Shown here: positions 36,468 to 46,410 of the stretch, piece after piece
Layout: each line of letters opens with the position of its first letter
Numbering within the stretch: position 1 is the first letter of the stretch
NCBI GenBank assembly: GCA_900104565.1
Contig: LT629952.1
Span: 372,001-436,000 of the forward strand
DNA: 64,000 bases
Reading direction: 5' to 3'
Source of the DNA: Ruminococcaceae bacterium Marseille-P2935
Lineage (GTDB): Bacteria; Bacillota; Clostridia; Oscillospirales; Ruminococcaceae
Notes under the pieces: model-generated
The model's input: only the letters and a program-made list of their open reading frames with translations
Told to the model about the DNA's origin: nothing
Databases searched by the model: none
Made by a program: the position numbers and the translations under genes

Positions 36468-37341
36468 CTTTAAAAAGGAATTGAATCGTTATACAACATT
36501 TATAGAAAACCACCTGCCGGAATATCTGCCTAAAAAATCCCCGCTCTATCACCAGGTTGTGGACGCTATGGAATATAGCTTAATGGCCGGAGGTAAGCGC
36601 ATCCGGGCTGTTTTGGTGCTCCATTTTGCAGAATTGTTTGGTTTAAGCAGCGAAGTTGTTATGCCGTTGGCTGCAGCAATTGAGATGATTCATGCTTATT
36701 CTCTGATACATGATGACCTTCCTTGTATGGATAATGACAATATGCGCAGGGGAAAACCTTCTTGTCATATAGCTTTTGGAGAAGATACGGCACTTTTGGC
36801 AGGTGACGGTTTGCTTACTTTGGCATTTGAAACTGCCGTTAAAACTCAAATTCCGACCAACCGTTTGGTTGCCGTTGTTAAAGAGCTGTCTGACAAAGCT
36901 GGTGTAAACGGAATGATTGGAGGTCAGGTAATTGATCTTGCCTGCGAAGAAAAACAGGTTGATTTAGATACCTTAACAACTATGAACCTCATGAAAACTG
37001 GTGCATTGATTCGGGTGAGCGCAAGGATTGGCTGTATTGCAGCTGGAGCTAAGAATGAGTATGTTGAGGCTGCAGATAATTACGCAAGAAATATTGGATT
37101 GGCATTTCAAATTATTGATGATATTTTGGATGTAACCAGTACTGCAGAAGTGCTGGGAAAACCGATTGGAAGCGATGCAGAAAATCATAAAACCACTTAT
37201 GTTTCACTGCTGGGCCTGGAAAATGCAAAAATGAAAGCAATGCATTATGTTAAGCTTGCTCATGAAGCTGCCAGCCAGTTGCAGAGTGATGACCAATTTT
37301 TGATAAGTCTGGCTGATTATTTAATGGAACGCAACTATTAA
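36457..37341 (+). CDS. ispA: Farnesyl/geranyl diphosphate synthase (polyprenyl synthetase)
   Basis: 294 residues from ATG 36457 (MGNDFKKELNRY), with AGAGG nine bases upstream. The GGKRIRAVL substrate motif is near residue 45. The first aspartate-rich motif DDLPCMDND is near residue 84, and the second DDILD is near residue 223. A GGQVIDLA segment also fits. It condenses IPP with allylic diphosphates to make C15 isoprenoids for undecaprenol and quinones. It is close to dxs, which supplies the pathway. Confidence 0.95.
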   Translation: MGNDFKKELNRYTTFIENHLPEYLPKKSPLYHQVVDAMEYSLMAGGKRIRAVLVLHFAELFGLSSEVVMPLAAAIEMIHAYSLIHDDLPCMDNDNMRRGKPSCHIAFGEDTALLAGDGLLTLAFETAVKTQIPTNRLVAVVKELSDKAGVNGMIGGQVIDLACEEKQVDLDTLTTMNLMKTGALIRVSARIGCIAAGAKNEYVEAADNYARNIGLAFQIIDDILDVTSTAEVLGKPIGSDAENHKTTYVSLLGLENAKMKAMHYVKLAHEAASQLQSDDQFLISLADYLMERNY

Positions 37342-37357
37342 GTGGAATGGTGAATTT

Positions 37358-37894
37358 ATGGAATGGCTTAAAATATTAACGAGTAATTATCTGCTCAATG
37401 TGGCGTTTGTTGCCTGGTGGGCTGCGCAGGTATTAAAAACCTTATTTTCCTTTTTATTAACTAACCGGTTTAATATTGAACGGTTATTTGGGGCAGGTGG
37501 AATGCCCAGCTCCCATTCTGCGCTGGTTTGTTCTCTTGCCGTTGGAATGGCCCGCAAAATGGGTTTTTCTTCCCCGGAATTTGCTATTACCGTGGTTTTA
37601 GCTGCAATTGTAATGTATGACGCCATGGGAGTGCGCCGAGCAGCAGGTGAGCAGGCTAAGGTAATTAATAAAATGCTGTTTACACTGCCAAATCTAAGCG
37701 AAGAGGACGATGGCGAGGAACCACAGGATGAGAAACCGATTGGAAACGAGCCAAAAGAAAACGAACCAAACAGCATATTCCCAAATCAATTTGCCAATAA
37801 GGCATTAAAAGAATTTTTGGGACATACTCCTTTGGAGGTGCTGGGGGGTGCGCTTTTAGGAATATTAATAGCAATGTTAATGCCAATTCGTTAG
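37358..37894 (+). CDS. DUF212 (YuiD-type) membrane phosphatase-like protein
   Basis: 178 residues. Membrane segments near residues 10-38, 75-90 and the C-terminus surround a GAGGMPSSHSALVCSLAVGMARKMGF motif, which resembles the histidine motif of PAP2/haloperoxidase enzymes. YDAMGVRRAAGEQAKVINKM follows, the DUF212 signature. A charged Glu/Asn/Pro-rich stretch of about 45 residues follows before GHTPLEVLGGALLG. The function may concern lipid phosphates such as isoprenoid diphosphates, given ispA and dxs on each side. That is inference. Confidence 0.88.
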   Translation: MEWLKILTSNYLLNVAFVAWWAAQVLKTLFSFLLTNRFNIERLFGAGGMPSSHSALVCSLAVGMARKMGFSSPEFAITVVLAAIVMYDAMGVRRAAGEQAKVINKMLFTLPNLSEEDDGEEPQDEKPIGNEPKENEPNSIFPNQFANKALKEFLGHTPLEVLGGALLGILIAMLMPIR

Positions 37895-37921
37895 GCATTG
37901 TGTAAAGGAGAATGGCTTAAC

Positions 37922-39799
37922 ATGCCTTTTGAGGAACTTTTAAAGGGGATTCAACTGCCAACTGATATTAAATCCCTTTCCTATAGTCAACTAGATCAAT
38001 TAAGCGGTGAAATTCGTAATTTTTTAATTGAATCAGTATCAAAAACTGGCGGTCACCTTGCTTCGAATTTAGGAACGGTTGAACTCACTTTGGCGATACA
38101 TAAAATGTTTGATGTACCGCAGGATCAGCTTGTTTGGGATGTTGGTCATCAAAGCTATACCCATAAGATTTTAACTGGGAGGAAAGATAATTTTCATACT
38201 CTCAGGCAGGAAGGCGGAATTTCTGGTTTTCCGCGTAGCAGTGAAAGTGAATATGATGCTTTTTTAGCAGGGCATTCCAGCACTTCCATTTCTGCAGCTC
38301 TTGGTTTGGCAAAAGCGAAGTCATTGGCGGGGGATCCCCATTATGTTATTGCAGTAATTGGAGATGGGGCTTTAACCAGCGGTCTGGCTTATGAGGGTAT
38401 TAACAATGCCGGACGCAGCGGAGAGCGGCTCATTATTATTTTAAATGATAACGCTATGTCCATTTCAAAAAATGTTGGAGCATTAGCCCGGTATTTAAGC
38501 AACATTCGTTCTGCACCTGCTTATTTTTCGGCTAAAAAAAGAGTCGAAAAAATATTGGATCATACGCCTATTGTTGGTAAGCCAATTAAAAAAATTGTTG
38601 TTAAAATAAAAAGAGTTATGCGCATTGCTTTGTATCATACCACATTTTTTGAGGATTTTGGTTTTGATTACCTTGGCCCAGTGGATGGACACAATATTGA
38701 AAGTTTATGTGATGTGCTGGAACAAGCAAAGCAATATAATAAGCCTGTTATGGTGCACGTAGATACAACCAAAGGAAAAGGCTATAAGTATGCAGAAGAG
38801 AACCCGGGAGCTTACCATGGAATATCAAAATTTGATATTACCACCGGTGATCCAGACATTGCATCAACCGACAGCTTTTCTACTATTTTTGGTAAGCATT
38901 TAACTAGGCTTGCCCGTGAAAATCCTAAAATATGCGCAATTACTGCAGCAATGAAATATGGAACCGGCCTGCAATATTTTTCTTCCGAGTTTAAATCACA
39001 AAACCGTTTTTTTGATGTTGGTATTGCAGAATCCCATGCGGTTACTTTTTCTGCCGGTTTAGCAGCAGGAGGAATGGTACCGGTTTTTGCGGTATATTCA
39101 ACCTTTTTGCAGCGCAGTTATGACCAAATTATTCACGACGCCTCGATTGATCAGCGGCATATCATTCTGGCTATTGACCGCGCAGGAATTGTTGGGGACG
39201 ACGGTGAAACCCATCAAGGGCTGTTTGATGCCGCTTATCTTTCCACTGTTCCTAATATTACCGTTTATTCCCCGGCAACATACCGGGAACTGGAGTGGGA
39301 TTTAGAGCACTGTATTTCAGAAGAAAGTGGAGTCTGTGCTGTGCGTTATCCCCGCGGCACACAACCAGAACTGGCAGTAGGGTATGAAATTACCTCATTT
39401 TCATCTTATTTGCATATTCCAGCAGCTGATTCCAACCTACTGTGGATCACCTACGGCAGGGAATATAAGCAGGTAAGCGATGCTGCAGAGATTTTAAAGG
39501 AACACGGTGTTTTAAGCGGAATTATAAAACTGAATCAGATTACCCCAATACCCCAACAGGTCTGGAGCGAAGCTATGAGGTATTCCAGGATAATCATTGC
39601 AGAAGAAGGAATTTTATCTGGTGGAATTGGCGAGCACCTCTGTGCAGGTTTACTAAGTCGTGGATACAAGGGCAAAGTAAAAGTTTGTGCAGTGGATAAT
39701 CAATTTGTATCGCAGGCATCCATAGCATCCTCCCTGCATCGGGTAAAATTAGACGCAGAATCATTGGTACAAATAGCATTACAGGAGAGGGATTCGTGA
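37922..39799 (+). CDS. dxs: 1-deoxy-D-xylulose-5-phosphate synthase
   Basis: 625 residues. Dxs joins pyruvate and glyceraldehyde-3-phosphate using thiamine diphosphate, the first step of the MEP isoprenoid pathway. Motifs are GGHLASNLGTVELTLAIH near residue 40, DVGHQSYTHKILTGR, the ThDP/Mg site GDGALTSGLAYEGINNAG near residue 155, and DRAGIVGDDGETHQGLFD near residue 420. The ATG at 37922 has AAAGGAG upstream. The C-terminal transketolase domain is complete. The stop overlaps the tlyA start. Confidence 0.96.
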   Translation: MPFEELLKGIQLPTDIKSLSYSQLDQLSGEIRNFLIESVSKTGGHLASNLGTVELTLAIHKMFDVPQDQLVWDVGHQSYTHKILTGRKDNFHTLRQEGGISGFPRSSESEYDAFLAGHSSTSISAALGLAKAKSLAGDPHYVIAVIGDGALTSGLAYEGINNAGRSGERLIIILNDNAMSISKNVGALARYLSNIRSAPAYFSAKKRVEKILDHTPIVGKPIKKIVVKIKRVMRIALYHTTFFEDFGFDYLGPVDGHNIESLCDVLEQAKQYNKPVMVHVDTTKGKGYKYAEENPGAYHGISKFDITTGDPDIASTDSFSTIFGKHLTRLARENPKICAITAAMKYGTGLQYFSSEFKSQNRFFDVGIAESHAVTFSAGLAAGGMVPVFAVYSTFLQRSYDQIIHDASIDQRHIILAIDRAGIVGDDGETHQGLFDAAYLSTVPNITVYSPATYRELEWDLEHCISEESGVCAVRYPRGTQPELAVGYEITSFSSYLHIPAADSNLLWITYGREYKQVSDAAEILKEHGVLSGIIKLNQITPIPQQVWSEAMRYSRIIIAEEGILSGGIGEHLCAGLLSRGYKGKVKVCAVDNQFVSQASIASSLHRVKLDAESLVQIALQERDS

Positions 39800-40593
39800 A
39801 GGAACGTTTAGATATTGTCATGGTAGAAAAAAGCTTAGCGCCCAGCAGGGAAAAGGCTAAGGCTCTTATCATGGCTGGGCAGGTTTATGTAAACCAGCAA
39901 AAGACTGATAAAGCCGGCACCCCTGTGTCAGATACTGACCAGATTGAGGTGCGTGGTGACACATTGCGTTATGTCAGCCGCGGAGGATTAAAGTTAGAAA
40001 AAGCATTGTCGGTTTTTCCCCTAGTGCTGCAAGGTGCTGTCTGTATGGATATCGGTGCTTCTACCGGGGGTTTTACTGATTGTATGCTGCAAAATGGCGC
40101 CCGTAAGGTCTATGCTGTGGATGTAGGTTATGGTCAGCTTGCCTGGAATTTGCGCAATGATTCTAGGGTGGTAAACATGGAACGAACCAATATTCGTCAT
40201 GTTACCCGGGAACAGATATTAGAACCAATCGATTTTATCAGCATTGACGTTTCTTTTATCTCTTTAACCCTGGTTTTACCAGTTGCACTGGAATTACTTT
40301 GTGAAAACGGCATGGTTGTTTGTTTGGTCAAGCCTCAATTTGAGGCAGGTAAAGGAAAAGTAGGGAAAAAAGGGGTAGTACGTGAACCCGAAATTCATTT
40401 AGAGGTAGTTCAAAAAGTAGTCGATTTTGCTCGGCATCATGGATTTTGTCCTAAAGGGCTTAGTTTTTCACCCATTAAGGGGCCAGAGGGTAATATTGAA
40501 TATCTGCTGCTTTTGAAAAAATGCCAGGAGCCTTGCCTTGTAACCGACGATGAAATCAGCCAAATCGTTGCCGCCTCCCATAAACAGTTGTAA
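39796..40593 (+). CDS. tlyA: TlyA-family rRNA methyltransferase
   Basis: 265 residues. Residues 1-60 are an S4 RNA-binding domain (RLDIVMVEKSLAPSREKAKALIMAGQVYVN). The rest is an FtsJ-like SAM methyltransferase: YVSRGGLKLEKAL, then CMDIGASTGGFTDCMLQNGA for SAM binding and a following AVDVGYGQLAW. A C-terminal LVKPQFEAGKGKVGKKGVVR segment is typical. TlyA proteins 2'-O-methylate 16S and 23S rRNA. The start is a GTG that overlaps dxs by four bases. It precedes nadK, argR and recN in an order common in Firmicutes. Confidence 0.92.
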   Translation: MKERLDIVMVEKSLAPSREKAKALIMAGQVYVNQQKTDKAGTPVSDTDQIEVRGDTLRYVSRGGLKLEKALSVFPLVLQGAVCMDIGASTGGFTDCMLQNGARKVYAVDVGYGQLAWNLRNDSRVVNMERTNIRHVTREQILEPIDFISIDVSFISLTLVLPVALELLCENGMVVCLVKPQFEAGKGKVGKKGVVREPEIHLEVVQKVVDFARHHGFCPKGLSFSPIKGPEGNIEYLLLLKKCQEPCLVTDDEISQIVAASHKQL

Positions 40594-40608
40594 AGCGGGG
40601 TGCAGGAA

Positions 40609-41466
40609 TTGAACCTGTTGATTATTCCTAACATGGACAAAAAAGACGTTTATCATTGTACGGTGCGTTTAATCTCAATCATAGACCGGCTGGGGGCTGT
40701 ACCCCTTATGGATCTTGCATTTCAAGAAATTTTCCCGCTTTCTCCCATTCAATTTGACAGTTTAGAGCATCACCAAAAAAAGTGCGATGCAATTATTGCA
40801 GTGGGTGGGGATGGAACAATTATTCATTGCGCGCGTTATGCACTTGCTGCCAATAAACCCCTTTTAGGGATTAATGCGGGAAGGCTTGGTTTTTTGGCAC
40901 AGTTGGAAGCGTCAGAGATGGAAGAATTTTTGCCTTGTTTATTGCAGAAGCAGTTTTCAATTGACCGCCGGATGCTGTTGGAAACGGTATATCACGCACA
41001 GAATGAAAGCAAAACTTTTTATGCTTTAAATGATGCGGTTCTTTCTAAAGGGGAACGTGCCAAAATTGTGGATATTAATGTTTACTGCAACGAAAAGTTT
41101 ATGGATTCTTATCGGGCGGATGGAATTATTTTTTCCACCCCCACCGGTTCTACAGCATATTCACTTTCTGCAGGCGGCCCGATTATAGATCCACAGGTGC
41201 AAAGTATTTTAATGACGCTCATCTGTCCCCATACCTTGTTTGCCAGACCAGTTTTGTTCCATTCAGATAAAGTGCTGCGGGTTGAGGGAAAGTATATTAA
41301 CAATTCCAATTTACTATACCTGACGGTAGATGGGCAGGACCCTATTAAAATTTCAGACGGAGAATCGGTTGAAATAAAAATATCTCAAAAACAAATTCAA
41401 TTGGTTTCCTTTGACAATAGAGATTTTTATGAAATTTTAAGTAAAAAAATTATCACAAGGAGGTAG
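40609..41466 (+). CDS. nadK: NAD kinase
   Basis: About 285 residues. It phosphorylates NAD to NADP. The catalytic GGDGT motif in IIAVGGDGTIIHCAR is near residue 65, followed by GINAGRLGFLA. The second conserved region DGIIFSTPTGSTAYSLSAGGPI and the LTVDGQ region complete it. The start is uncertain: TTG 40609 (MNLLIIPNMDKK, eight bases after GCGGGG) is preferred over GTG 40600. It lies 15 bases after tlyA. Confidence 0.94.
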   Translation: MNLLIIPNMDKKDVYHCTVRLISIIDRLGAVPLMDLAFQEIFPLSPIQFDSLEHHQKKCDAIIAVGGDGTIIHCARYALAANKPLLGINAGRLGFLAQLEASEMEEFLPCLLQKQFSIDRRMLLETVYHAQNESKTFYALNDAVLSKGERAKIVDINVYCNEKFMDSYRADGIIFSTPTGSTAYSLSAGGPIIDPQVQSILMTLICPHTLFARPVLFHSDKVLRVEGKYINNSNLLYLTVDGQDPIKISDGESVEIKISQKQIQLVSFDNRDFYEILSKKIITRR

Positions 41467-41471
41467 TTCCC

Positions 41472-41927
41472 ATGAAGTCAAAACGCCACGCTAAAATTTT
41501 GGAATTAATAGCAGATTATCCAATTGATACGCAGGAGGAACTGCTGAAAAAACTGAATGAGAGCGGTTTTTATGTAACCCAGGCGACGGTTTCCCGGGAT
41601 ATAAAAGAGCTCAGGCTGATTAAATCCCAGTCAAGCAACGGAGGCTATTATTACACCACTGGTGCCAAGGAAATGAAATCGGATATTTCCTACAAGTTTA
41701 ATTCCATCTTTTTTGAATCGGTAAATGGTATAGACTATGCTTCAAACTTTGTAGTAATAAAATGCTATACCGGTATGGCAAATGCCGTCTGTGCAGCGAT
41801 GGATGCGATTCATTGGAAAGGCGTAGTGGGGACCCTGGCGGGCGATGATACAATTTTTGTGTTAATGCGGGATGAGCAGGGAGCGGCAGAGCTTTGCAGC
41901 CAGTTTAAAAAACTAATGAATCGTTAA
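41472..41927 (+). CDS. argR: Arginine repressor ArgR
   Basis: 151 residues. The N-terminal winged helix has KSKRHAKILELIADYPIDTQEELLKKL and VTQATVSRDIKELRLIK. The C-terminal oligomerisation and arginine-binding domain has the GMANAVCAAMDAIHWKGVVGTLAGDDTIFVLMRDE segment. It controls arginine metabolism in response to arginine. AAGGAGG overlaps the end of nadK, and the gap is five bases. Confidence 0.95.
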   Translation: MKSKRHAKILELIADYPIDTQEELLKKLNESGFYVTQATVSRDIKELRLIKSQSSNGGYYYTTGAKEMKSDISYKFNSIFFESVNGIDYASNFVVIKCYTGMANAVCAAMDAIHWKGVVGTLAGDDTIFVLMRDEQGAAELCSQFKKLMNR

Positions 41928-41947
41928 ACAGTAAAGAGGGCTTTGAC

Positions 41948-43618
41948 ATGATTAGTCAGCTTTTTATTCAGAATGTTGCGGTTATTCAAAAGGCGACAAT
42001 TGATTTTACAGCAGGGTTTAATGTTTTCACCGGAGAAACCGGTGCAGGTAAAACCATTTTGATACAGGCAATTAATGCTGTTTTAGGGGAGCGCACTTCA
42101 AAAGATATTGTACGTACAGGGGAAGAAAAAGCAGTGGTTTCCGCACTTTTTACCGCAGTGCGCCCTGAAATACAAAGTTTGTTGGAATCCTTGGGTTACG
42201 AGCCCAGCGAAGACAATTCTATTCTAATTTCCCGGGAAATTTCTGCCGATTCCGGCTCCAGCTGCCGGGTCAACGGCCGCCCGGCAACTGTTTCAATTTT
42301 GAAGCAGATTGCTGGTGGGATGATTAACATTCATGGCCAGCACGACAATCAGCAGCTTTTATCTCCGGAAAAACATCTGCAATTTATCGATAATTATGGG
42401 GATACTACAATTGAGTTGGAGTATTACCGGCAGATTTACCGCCAGATCTGTGAAACGCAGGAAAAATTAAGCCAACTGAATTTGGATGAACAGCAAAAGG
42501 CTCAGCAGATTGATCTGCTAAGCTATCAGATTAATGAAATTGACGCTGCCCACCTGCAAATTGGGGAAGAAGAAGAGCTGACTGCACAACGGAAGATCAT
42601 TAAGAATTCCGAAAAAATTCAGGAGGCGGTTGGTTTTTCCAAAGAACTGCTTCATGGTACAGACGAATCGGAAGGAATATTATCACTTTACGGTGATCTG
42701 CTTTCTTCAATGGACACAGCAGGGGAATATGTTGCTGAAATGCAGGGTGTTACACAAAGGCTACACAGCCTTTATTACGACTTGGAAGAATGCGGAGAAG
42801 AAATTTCCTCATATTTGGATGATTTTGAATATGATCCTAGGCGATTGGATGAAATAGAAGACCGGCTGGAAACAATTCATCGGCTAAAACGAAAATATGG
42901 CTCCTCGGAAGAAGCTATATTACAGTTTTGTGAGCAAGCCCGAAGCCAGCTGGAGCAAATCAACCTTTCTGACCAGCTTATTAGCCAGCTGCAGAATCAA
43001 TTGGCTCAGCTAACTGCTGAAGGAAAACAGGCAGCCAAAGCGTTAAGTATTCTGCGTGAAAAGAAGGCTGGGGACTTTATTAAGAAGGTGGAAGAAGAAC
43101 TTGTTTACCTGGATATGCCGTCTGTAAAATTAGCGCTTGCCCATTCAGTAAAAGAAATGGGAGCAAACGGAATGGACGAAATGGAATTTTTAATTTCTGC
43201 TAATCCAGGAGAGCCTCCAAAATCTATGGCCAAAATTGCATCCGGCGGCGAGCTTTCGCGTATTATGCTGGCGATTAAAAATGTGCTTGCTAATAAGGAT
43301 GCTATTGACACCCTGATTTTTGATGAAGTAGATGCTGGAGTAAGCGGCAGAGCAGCACAAAAAATTGGCGCCAAGTTACAACAGGTAGCAAAAAATCGTC
43401 AGGTGATCTGCGTGACACATTTGGCTCAAGTGGCAGCTTTTGCTGCGAATCATTTAAAAATTTATAAGACTGTAAAGGACGGCAGAACCTTCACTGCGGT
43501 TGAAGTCTTAGACAGAAATGGCCGTAAAGAAGAACTGGCACGAATTATTGGCGGAGAGCTGATTACCGAAACAGCTTTACAAAATGCGGACGAACTGTTA
43601 AAATTTTCGGGCAACTAA
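41948..43618 (+). CDS. recN: DNA repair protein RecN
   Basis: 556 residues of the SMC-like family. Walker A GETGAGKTI is near residues 29-37. The IHGQHDNQQLL segment is near residue 127. Two coiled-coil arms span about residues 155-360. The ABC signature ASGGELSRIMLAIK and Walker B FDEVDAGVSGRAAQKI are near 430-475, followed by the ITHLPQVA-like switch (here VTHLAQVAAFA). It acts in double-strand break repair. It ends the long gene run from nusB. Confidence 0.96.
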   Translation: MISQLFIQNVAVIQKATIDFTAGFNVFTGETGAGKTILIQAINAVLGERTSKDIVRTGEEKAVVSALFTAVRPEIQSLLESLGYEPSEDNSILISREISADSGSSCRVNGRPATVSILKQIAGGMINIHGQHDNQQLLSPEKHLQFIDNYGDTTIELEYYRQIYRQICETQEKLSQLNLDEQQKAQQIDLLSYQINEIDAAHLQIGEEEELTAQRKIIKNSEKIQEAVGFSKELLHGTDESEGILSLYGDLLSSMDTAGEYVAEMQGVTQRLHSLYYDLEECGEEISSYLDDFEYDPRRLDEIEDRLETIHRLKRKYGSSEEAILQFCEQARSQLEQINLSDQLISQLQNQLAQLTAEGKQAAKALSILREKKAGDFIKKVEEELVYLDMPSVKLALAHSVKEMGANGMDEMEFLISANPGEPPKSMAKIASGGELSRIMLAIKNVLANKDAIDTLIFDEVDAGVSGRAAQKIGAKLQQVAKNRQVICVTHLAQVAAFAANHLKIYKTVKDGRTFTAVEVLDRNGRKEELARIIGGELITETALQNADELLKFSGN

Positions 43619-43622
43619 AGGG

Positions 43623-43651
43623 TTGACAAAAAAATTGAGATATACTATACT
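43623..43651 (+). promoter_or_regulatory. tyrS: Promoter of tyrS
   Basis: TTGACA at 43623-43628 and TATACT at 43646-43651 with a 17-base spacer, immediately after recN. Confidence 0.85.
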
Positions 43652-43934
43652 GTGACCAATGGCTATGATAAGAACAAGTACCTGATGTTTGAAACTACAG
43701 AGAGTCTGCGGTTGGTGTGAGCAGATAGTGAAAAACATGAGCGAATACATCTTGGAGCCGCCTTTTCGAAGAATGGTAAGACCATTTGGTAGGGAAGAGT
43801 CGGGTGCGCCCGTTACCGCGTAAGGGTAATCGCTTCTGCCGTTACCCGTTAAGGCAGTGCTAGTGATGGCATTGTAAATAAGAGGTGGTACCGCGTTCAT
43901 TCGCCCTCTGTCTGGAAACAGGCAGAGGGTTTTT
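43652..43934 (+). promoter_or_regulatory. tyrS: T-box leader of tyrS (tyrosine TAC specifier)
   Basis: The leader has AGAGAG near 43699, a GGTTGGTG distal stem and a GAATAC segment with TAC at 43746-43748 as specifier. The T-box AGAGGTGGTACCGCG is at 43881-43895. A terminator (CCCTCTGTCTG / CAGGCAGAGGG plus T-run) is at 43904-43934. Uncharged tRNA-Tyr should favour antitermination into tyrS. Confidence 0.95.
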
Positions 43935-44032
43935 GTATGCTCCTTTAGCCTGTAACCCTGCTTGTTACGTGAATACCTTGTAGTTTTGAGGAACACGGCA
44001 ATTGAATCATTATTATTTTGGAGGAATGGAGA

Positions 44033-45256
44033 ATGACAGTATTTGAAGAACTCTCACGCCGTGGGTTAATTGCCCAGATGACCCACCCTGAAGAAATTGA
44101 AAAGCATTTAAATGACAAAAAGGTGACCTTTTATATTGGTTTTGATGCAACCGCAGACAGTCTGCACGTAGGGCATTTTTTACAGTTGATGGTCATTCGA
44201 AGAATGCAGCAGGCCGGTCATATGCCAATTATTCTGTTGGGTACCGGCACTACTATGGTTGGTGACCCTACCGGAAAAACCGATATGCGTAAAATGCTTA
44301 CTGTTGATGAAATCAACTATAATGCTGACCGTTTTAAAGAACAAATGGGGAAAATTATCGATCTTAGTGAGGGCAAGGCAATTGTTGCGCGTAACGGCGA
44401 TTGGCTGCTCAAAATGAATTATATTGAAATGCTGCGGGATGTTGGGGTGCATTTTTCGGTTAACCGTATGCTTGCTGCAGAGTGTTTTAAATCGCGTTTA
44501 GAGCGCGGACTTTCTTTTATTGAATTTAACTACATGATCATGCAGAGCTACGACTTTTTGCACTTAAACCGCACCTACGGCTGCACCATGGAACTGGGCG
44601 GTGATGACCAATGGTCGAATATCATTGGTGGTGTTGACCTGGTGCGCCGGGTGGACAGCAAGGATGTATATGGTATGACTTTTACCTTGCTTACCACCAA
44701 AGAAGGTAAAAAAATGGGTAAAACCGAAAAAGGTGCCCTTTGGCTGGATCCAAATAAAACTTCTCCTTATGAGTTCTTCCAGTATTGGAGAAATGTCAGT
44801 GATGACGATGTAATTAACTGCCTAAAATTGTTAACATTTGTGCCAATTGAGGAAATTGAAGCAATGGAGAAATGGCAGGGCAGTGAATTAAATAAAGCGA
44901 AAGAAATTCTTGCTTTTGAAGTTACCAAATTAGTACACGGGGAATCAGAGGCACAAAAGGCTCTGGACGCTTCCAAAGCGTTGTTTGCAGGCGGCGCTCA
45001 TGACAACAATATGCCCACTACAGTATTATCGGAACAAAACTTTGCTGATGATGTTATTGGAATTTTAGATCTTCTTGTTGTTAGCAAATTGGCTCCATCC
45101 AAAGGTGAAGGACGTCGTTTGGTACAGCAGGGCGGTATTTCAGTAAATGATGAAAAGGTAACTGACTTTAACAGCACTATTACTAAAGCTGTGTTTGAGT
45201 CTGGTCCGGTTATTCTGAAAAAGGGTAAAAAGGTGTTTCACAAGGTTACCTTATAA
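44033..45256 (+). CDS. tyrS: Tyrosyl-tRNA synthetase
   Basis: 407 residues from ATG 44033, with GGAGG seven bases upstream. Class I motifs are HVGH ([12 protein letters not shown], residues about 44-47) and KMGKT ([14 protein letters not shown], near 230). The tyrosine-binding FDATADS and GGDDQWSNI segments are present. A C-terminal S4-like domain has [18 protein letters not shown]. The upstream tyrosine T-box agrees with the identity. Confidence 0.97.
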   Translation: MTVFEELSRRGLIAQMTHPEEIEKHLNDKKVTFYIGFDATADSLHVGHFLQLMVIRRMQQAGHMPIILLGTGTTMVGDPTGKTDMRKMLTVDEINYNADRFKEQMGKIIDLSEGKAIVARNGDWLLKMNYIEMLRDVGVHFSVNRMLAAECFKSRLERGLSFIEFNYMIMQSYDFLHLNRTYGCTMELGGDDQWSNIIGGVDLVRRVDSKDVYGMTFTLLTTKEGKKMGKTEKGALWLDPNKTSPYEFFQYWRNVSDDDVINCLKLLTFVPIEEIEAMEKWQGSELNKAKEILAFEVTKLVHGESEAQKALDASKALFAGGAHDNNMPTTVLSEQNFADDVIGILDLLVVSKLAPSKGEGRRLVQQGGISVNDEKVTDFNSTITKAVFESGPVILKKGKKVFHKVTL

Positions 45257-45288
45257 TGATGTAAGCTTTTTGAAGTGTTTAGGAAAAT

Positions 45289-45322
45289 AAAGGGTGAGTA
45301 GCATTTGTTACTTACCCTTTCC
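45289..45322 (+). terminator. Terminator after tyrS
   Basis: AAAGGGTGAGTA pairs with TACTTACCCTTT (one G-T pair) around an 8-base loop, followed by a pyrimidine-rich tail. Confidence 0.75.
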
Positions 45323-45510
45323 TTATTTGGTATTTCAGGGTGTATATTTCCTTTGTATTGGTTATAAACAATTAAAATAGATGTATGATTCGAATTCATT
45401 GGATTGGTTATCGCTCCAATATTTTCCCTATGTAAAAGTATACCCTACTCCGCCCGGTAAGTATTAAAAAACTTAGCTTAATTTGATTTTGAGTGAAAAG
45501 GGGACATCCT

Positions 45511-46212
45511 GATGAAAATAGCCGTTATTTATGGGCAATCCCATAAAGGGATTACATATACGCTGGCACATACTGTACTACAATATTTAATGACTGCCCA
45601 AGATGAATTGAAAGAGTTCTTTCTGCCAACTGACGGCCCTGCTTTTGCCATGGATGCAACCGCTGTTTTTTTAAGGTGAAGAATACTGTCCCGCAGCGGA
45701 GCAGGAGCCCATAGCCAAGGTTATAGAGTGGGCAGATGTCGTTCTATTGGGTAGCCCTAATTATGTGATGGAAATGAGCAAAAGTATGAAAATTTGATGG
45801 ATCACCTTGCTTATCGTTTGGTTACGCATCGTCCTCATGCTTCTATGTTCCATAAAGTTGGAGTTGCTCTAAGCAGTTCAGCAGGCGCACCTTCCACTGA
45901 TGTGGTTAAATCCTTGGCAAAATAGTTTAAATGGATGTGTTGCTTAAAAGTATATCTTTTTCTATTTACATCAAATGCTATGAACATGGAAAGTTTGTCG
46001 GTAAAAAACAAGCTAAATTGGCCCGGCAAGCCCAAAAAGTTGCGCAATCTGTCGAGAAACGACGAAAGCATCCTCATGCTAGTTTGCGTAGTAAGGTACA
46101 GTTTTTTATTTTTCGAAAGATGCAGTCCTCGTCGCATGCTGCATGGAACCCTATAGACCGCGATTGGTGGGAAAGCCAAGGGTGGACGAGAGATACCCGG
46201 CCATGGGAATAA
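45511..46212 (+). pseudogene. Broken NADPH-dependent FMN reductase / flavodoxin-like gene
   Basis: An ATG at 45511 opens MKIAVIYGQSHKGITYTLAHT, a flavodoxin-like phosphate loop. The homology then jumps frames. Near 45665 it changes to GEEYCPAAEQEPIAKVIEWADVVLLGSPNYVMEM. Near 45795 it changes to MDHLAYRLVTHRPHASMFHKVGVALSSSAGA, which stops at 45924. A last frame from 45931 carries AWNPIDRDWWESQGWTRDTRPWE, a typical clostridial C-terminus. At least three lesions separate these parts. The intact enzyme would be a flavoprotein reductase; this copy is dead. Confidence 0.8.
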
Positions 46213-46368
46213 AATTCTTTAGATGCTTTATGAATTTAAACTGCGCAGTTGTTTGAACTGCTGAAGTGGTTTTTGAAACAGGTAAAATAAGCGAATCCTG
46301 CGATCTTCACTCAACACAGAACGTTTTCCATAGGCAGTGGTTTTATTTTGGCTCAGGTTGTAATAATG

Positions 46369-46398
46369 AAAGGGCACGGTATTTACCGTGCCCTTTTT
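46369..46398. terminator. Bidirectional terminator before the lysine operon end
   Basis: AAAGGGCACGGTA pairs exactly with TACCGTGCCCTTT around a two-base loop, with T-rich flank on the plus strand. It lies just past the last gene of the minus-strand lysine operon and after the dead reductase gene. Confidence 0.8.
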
Positions 46399-46410
46399 GC
46401 AATATAGATT

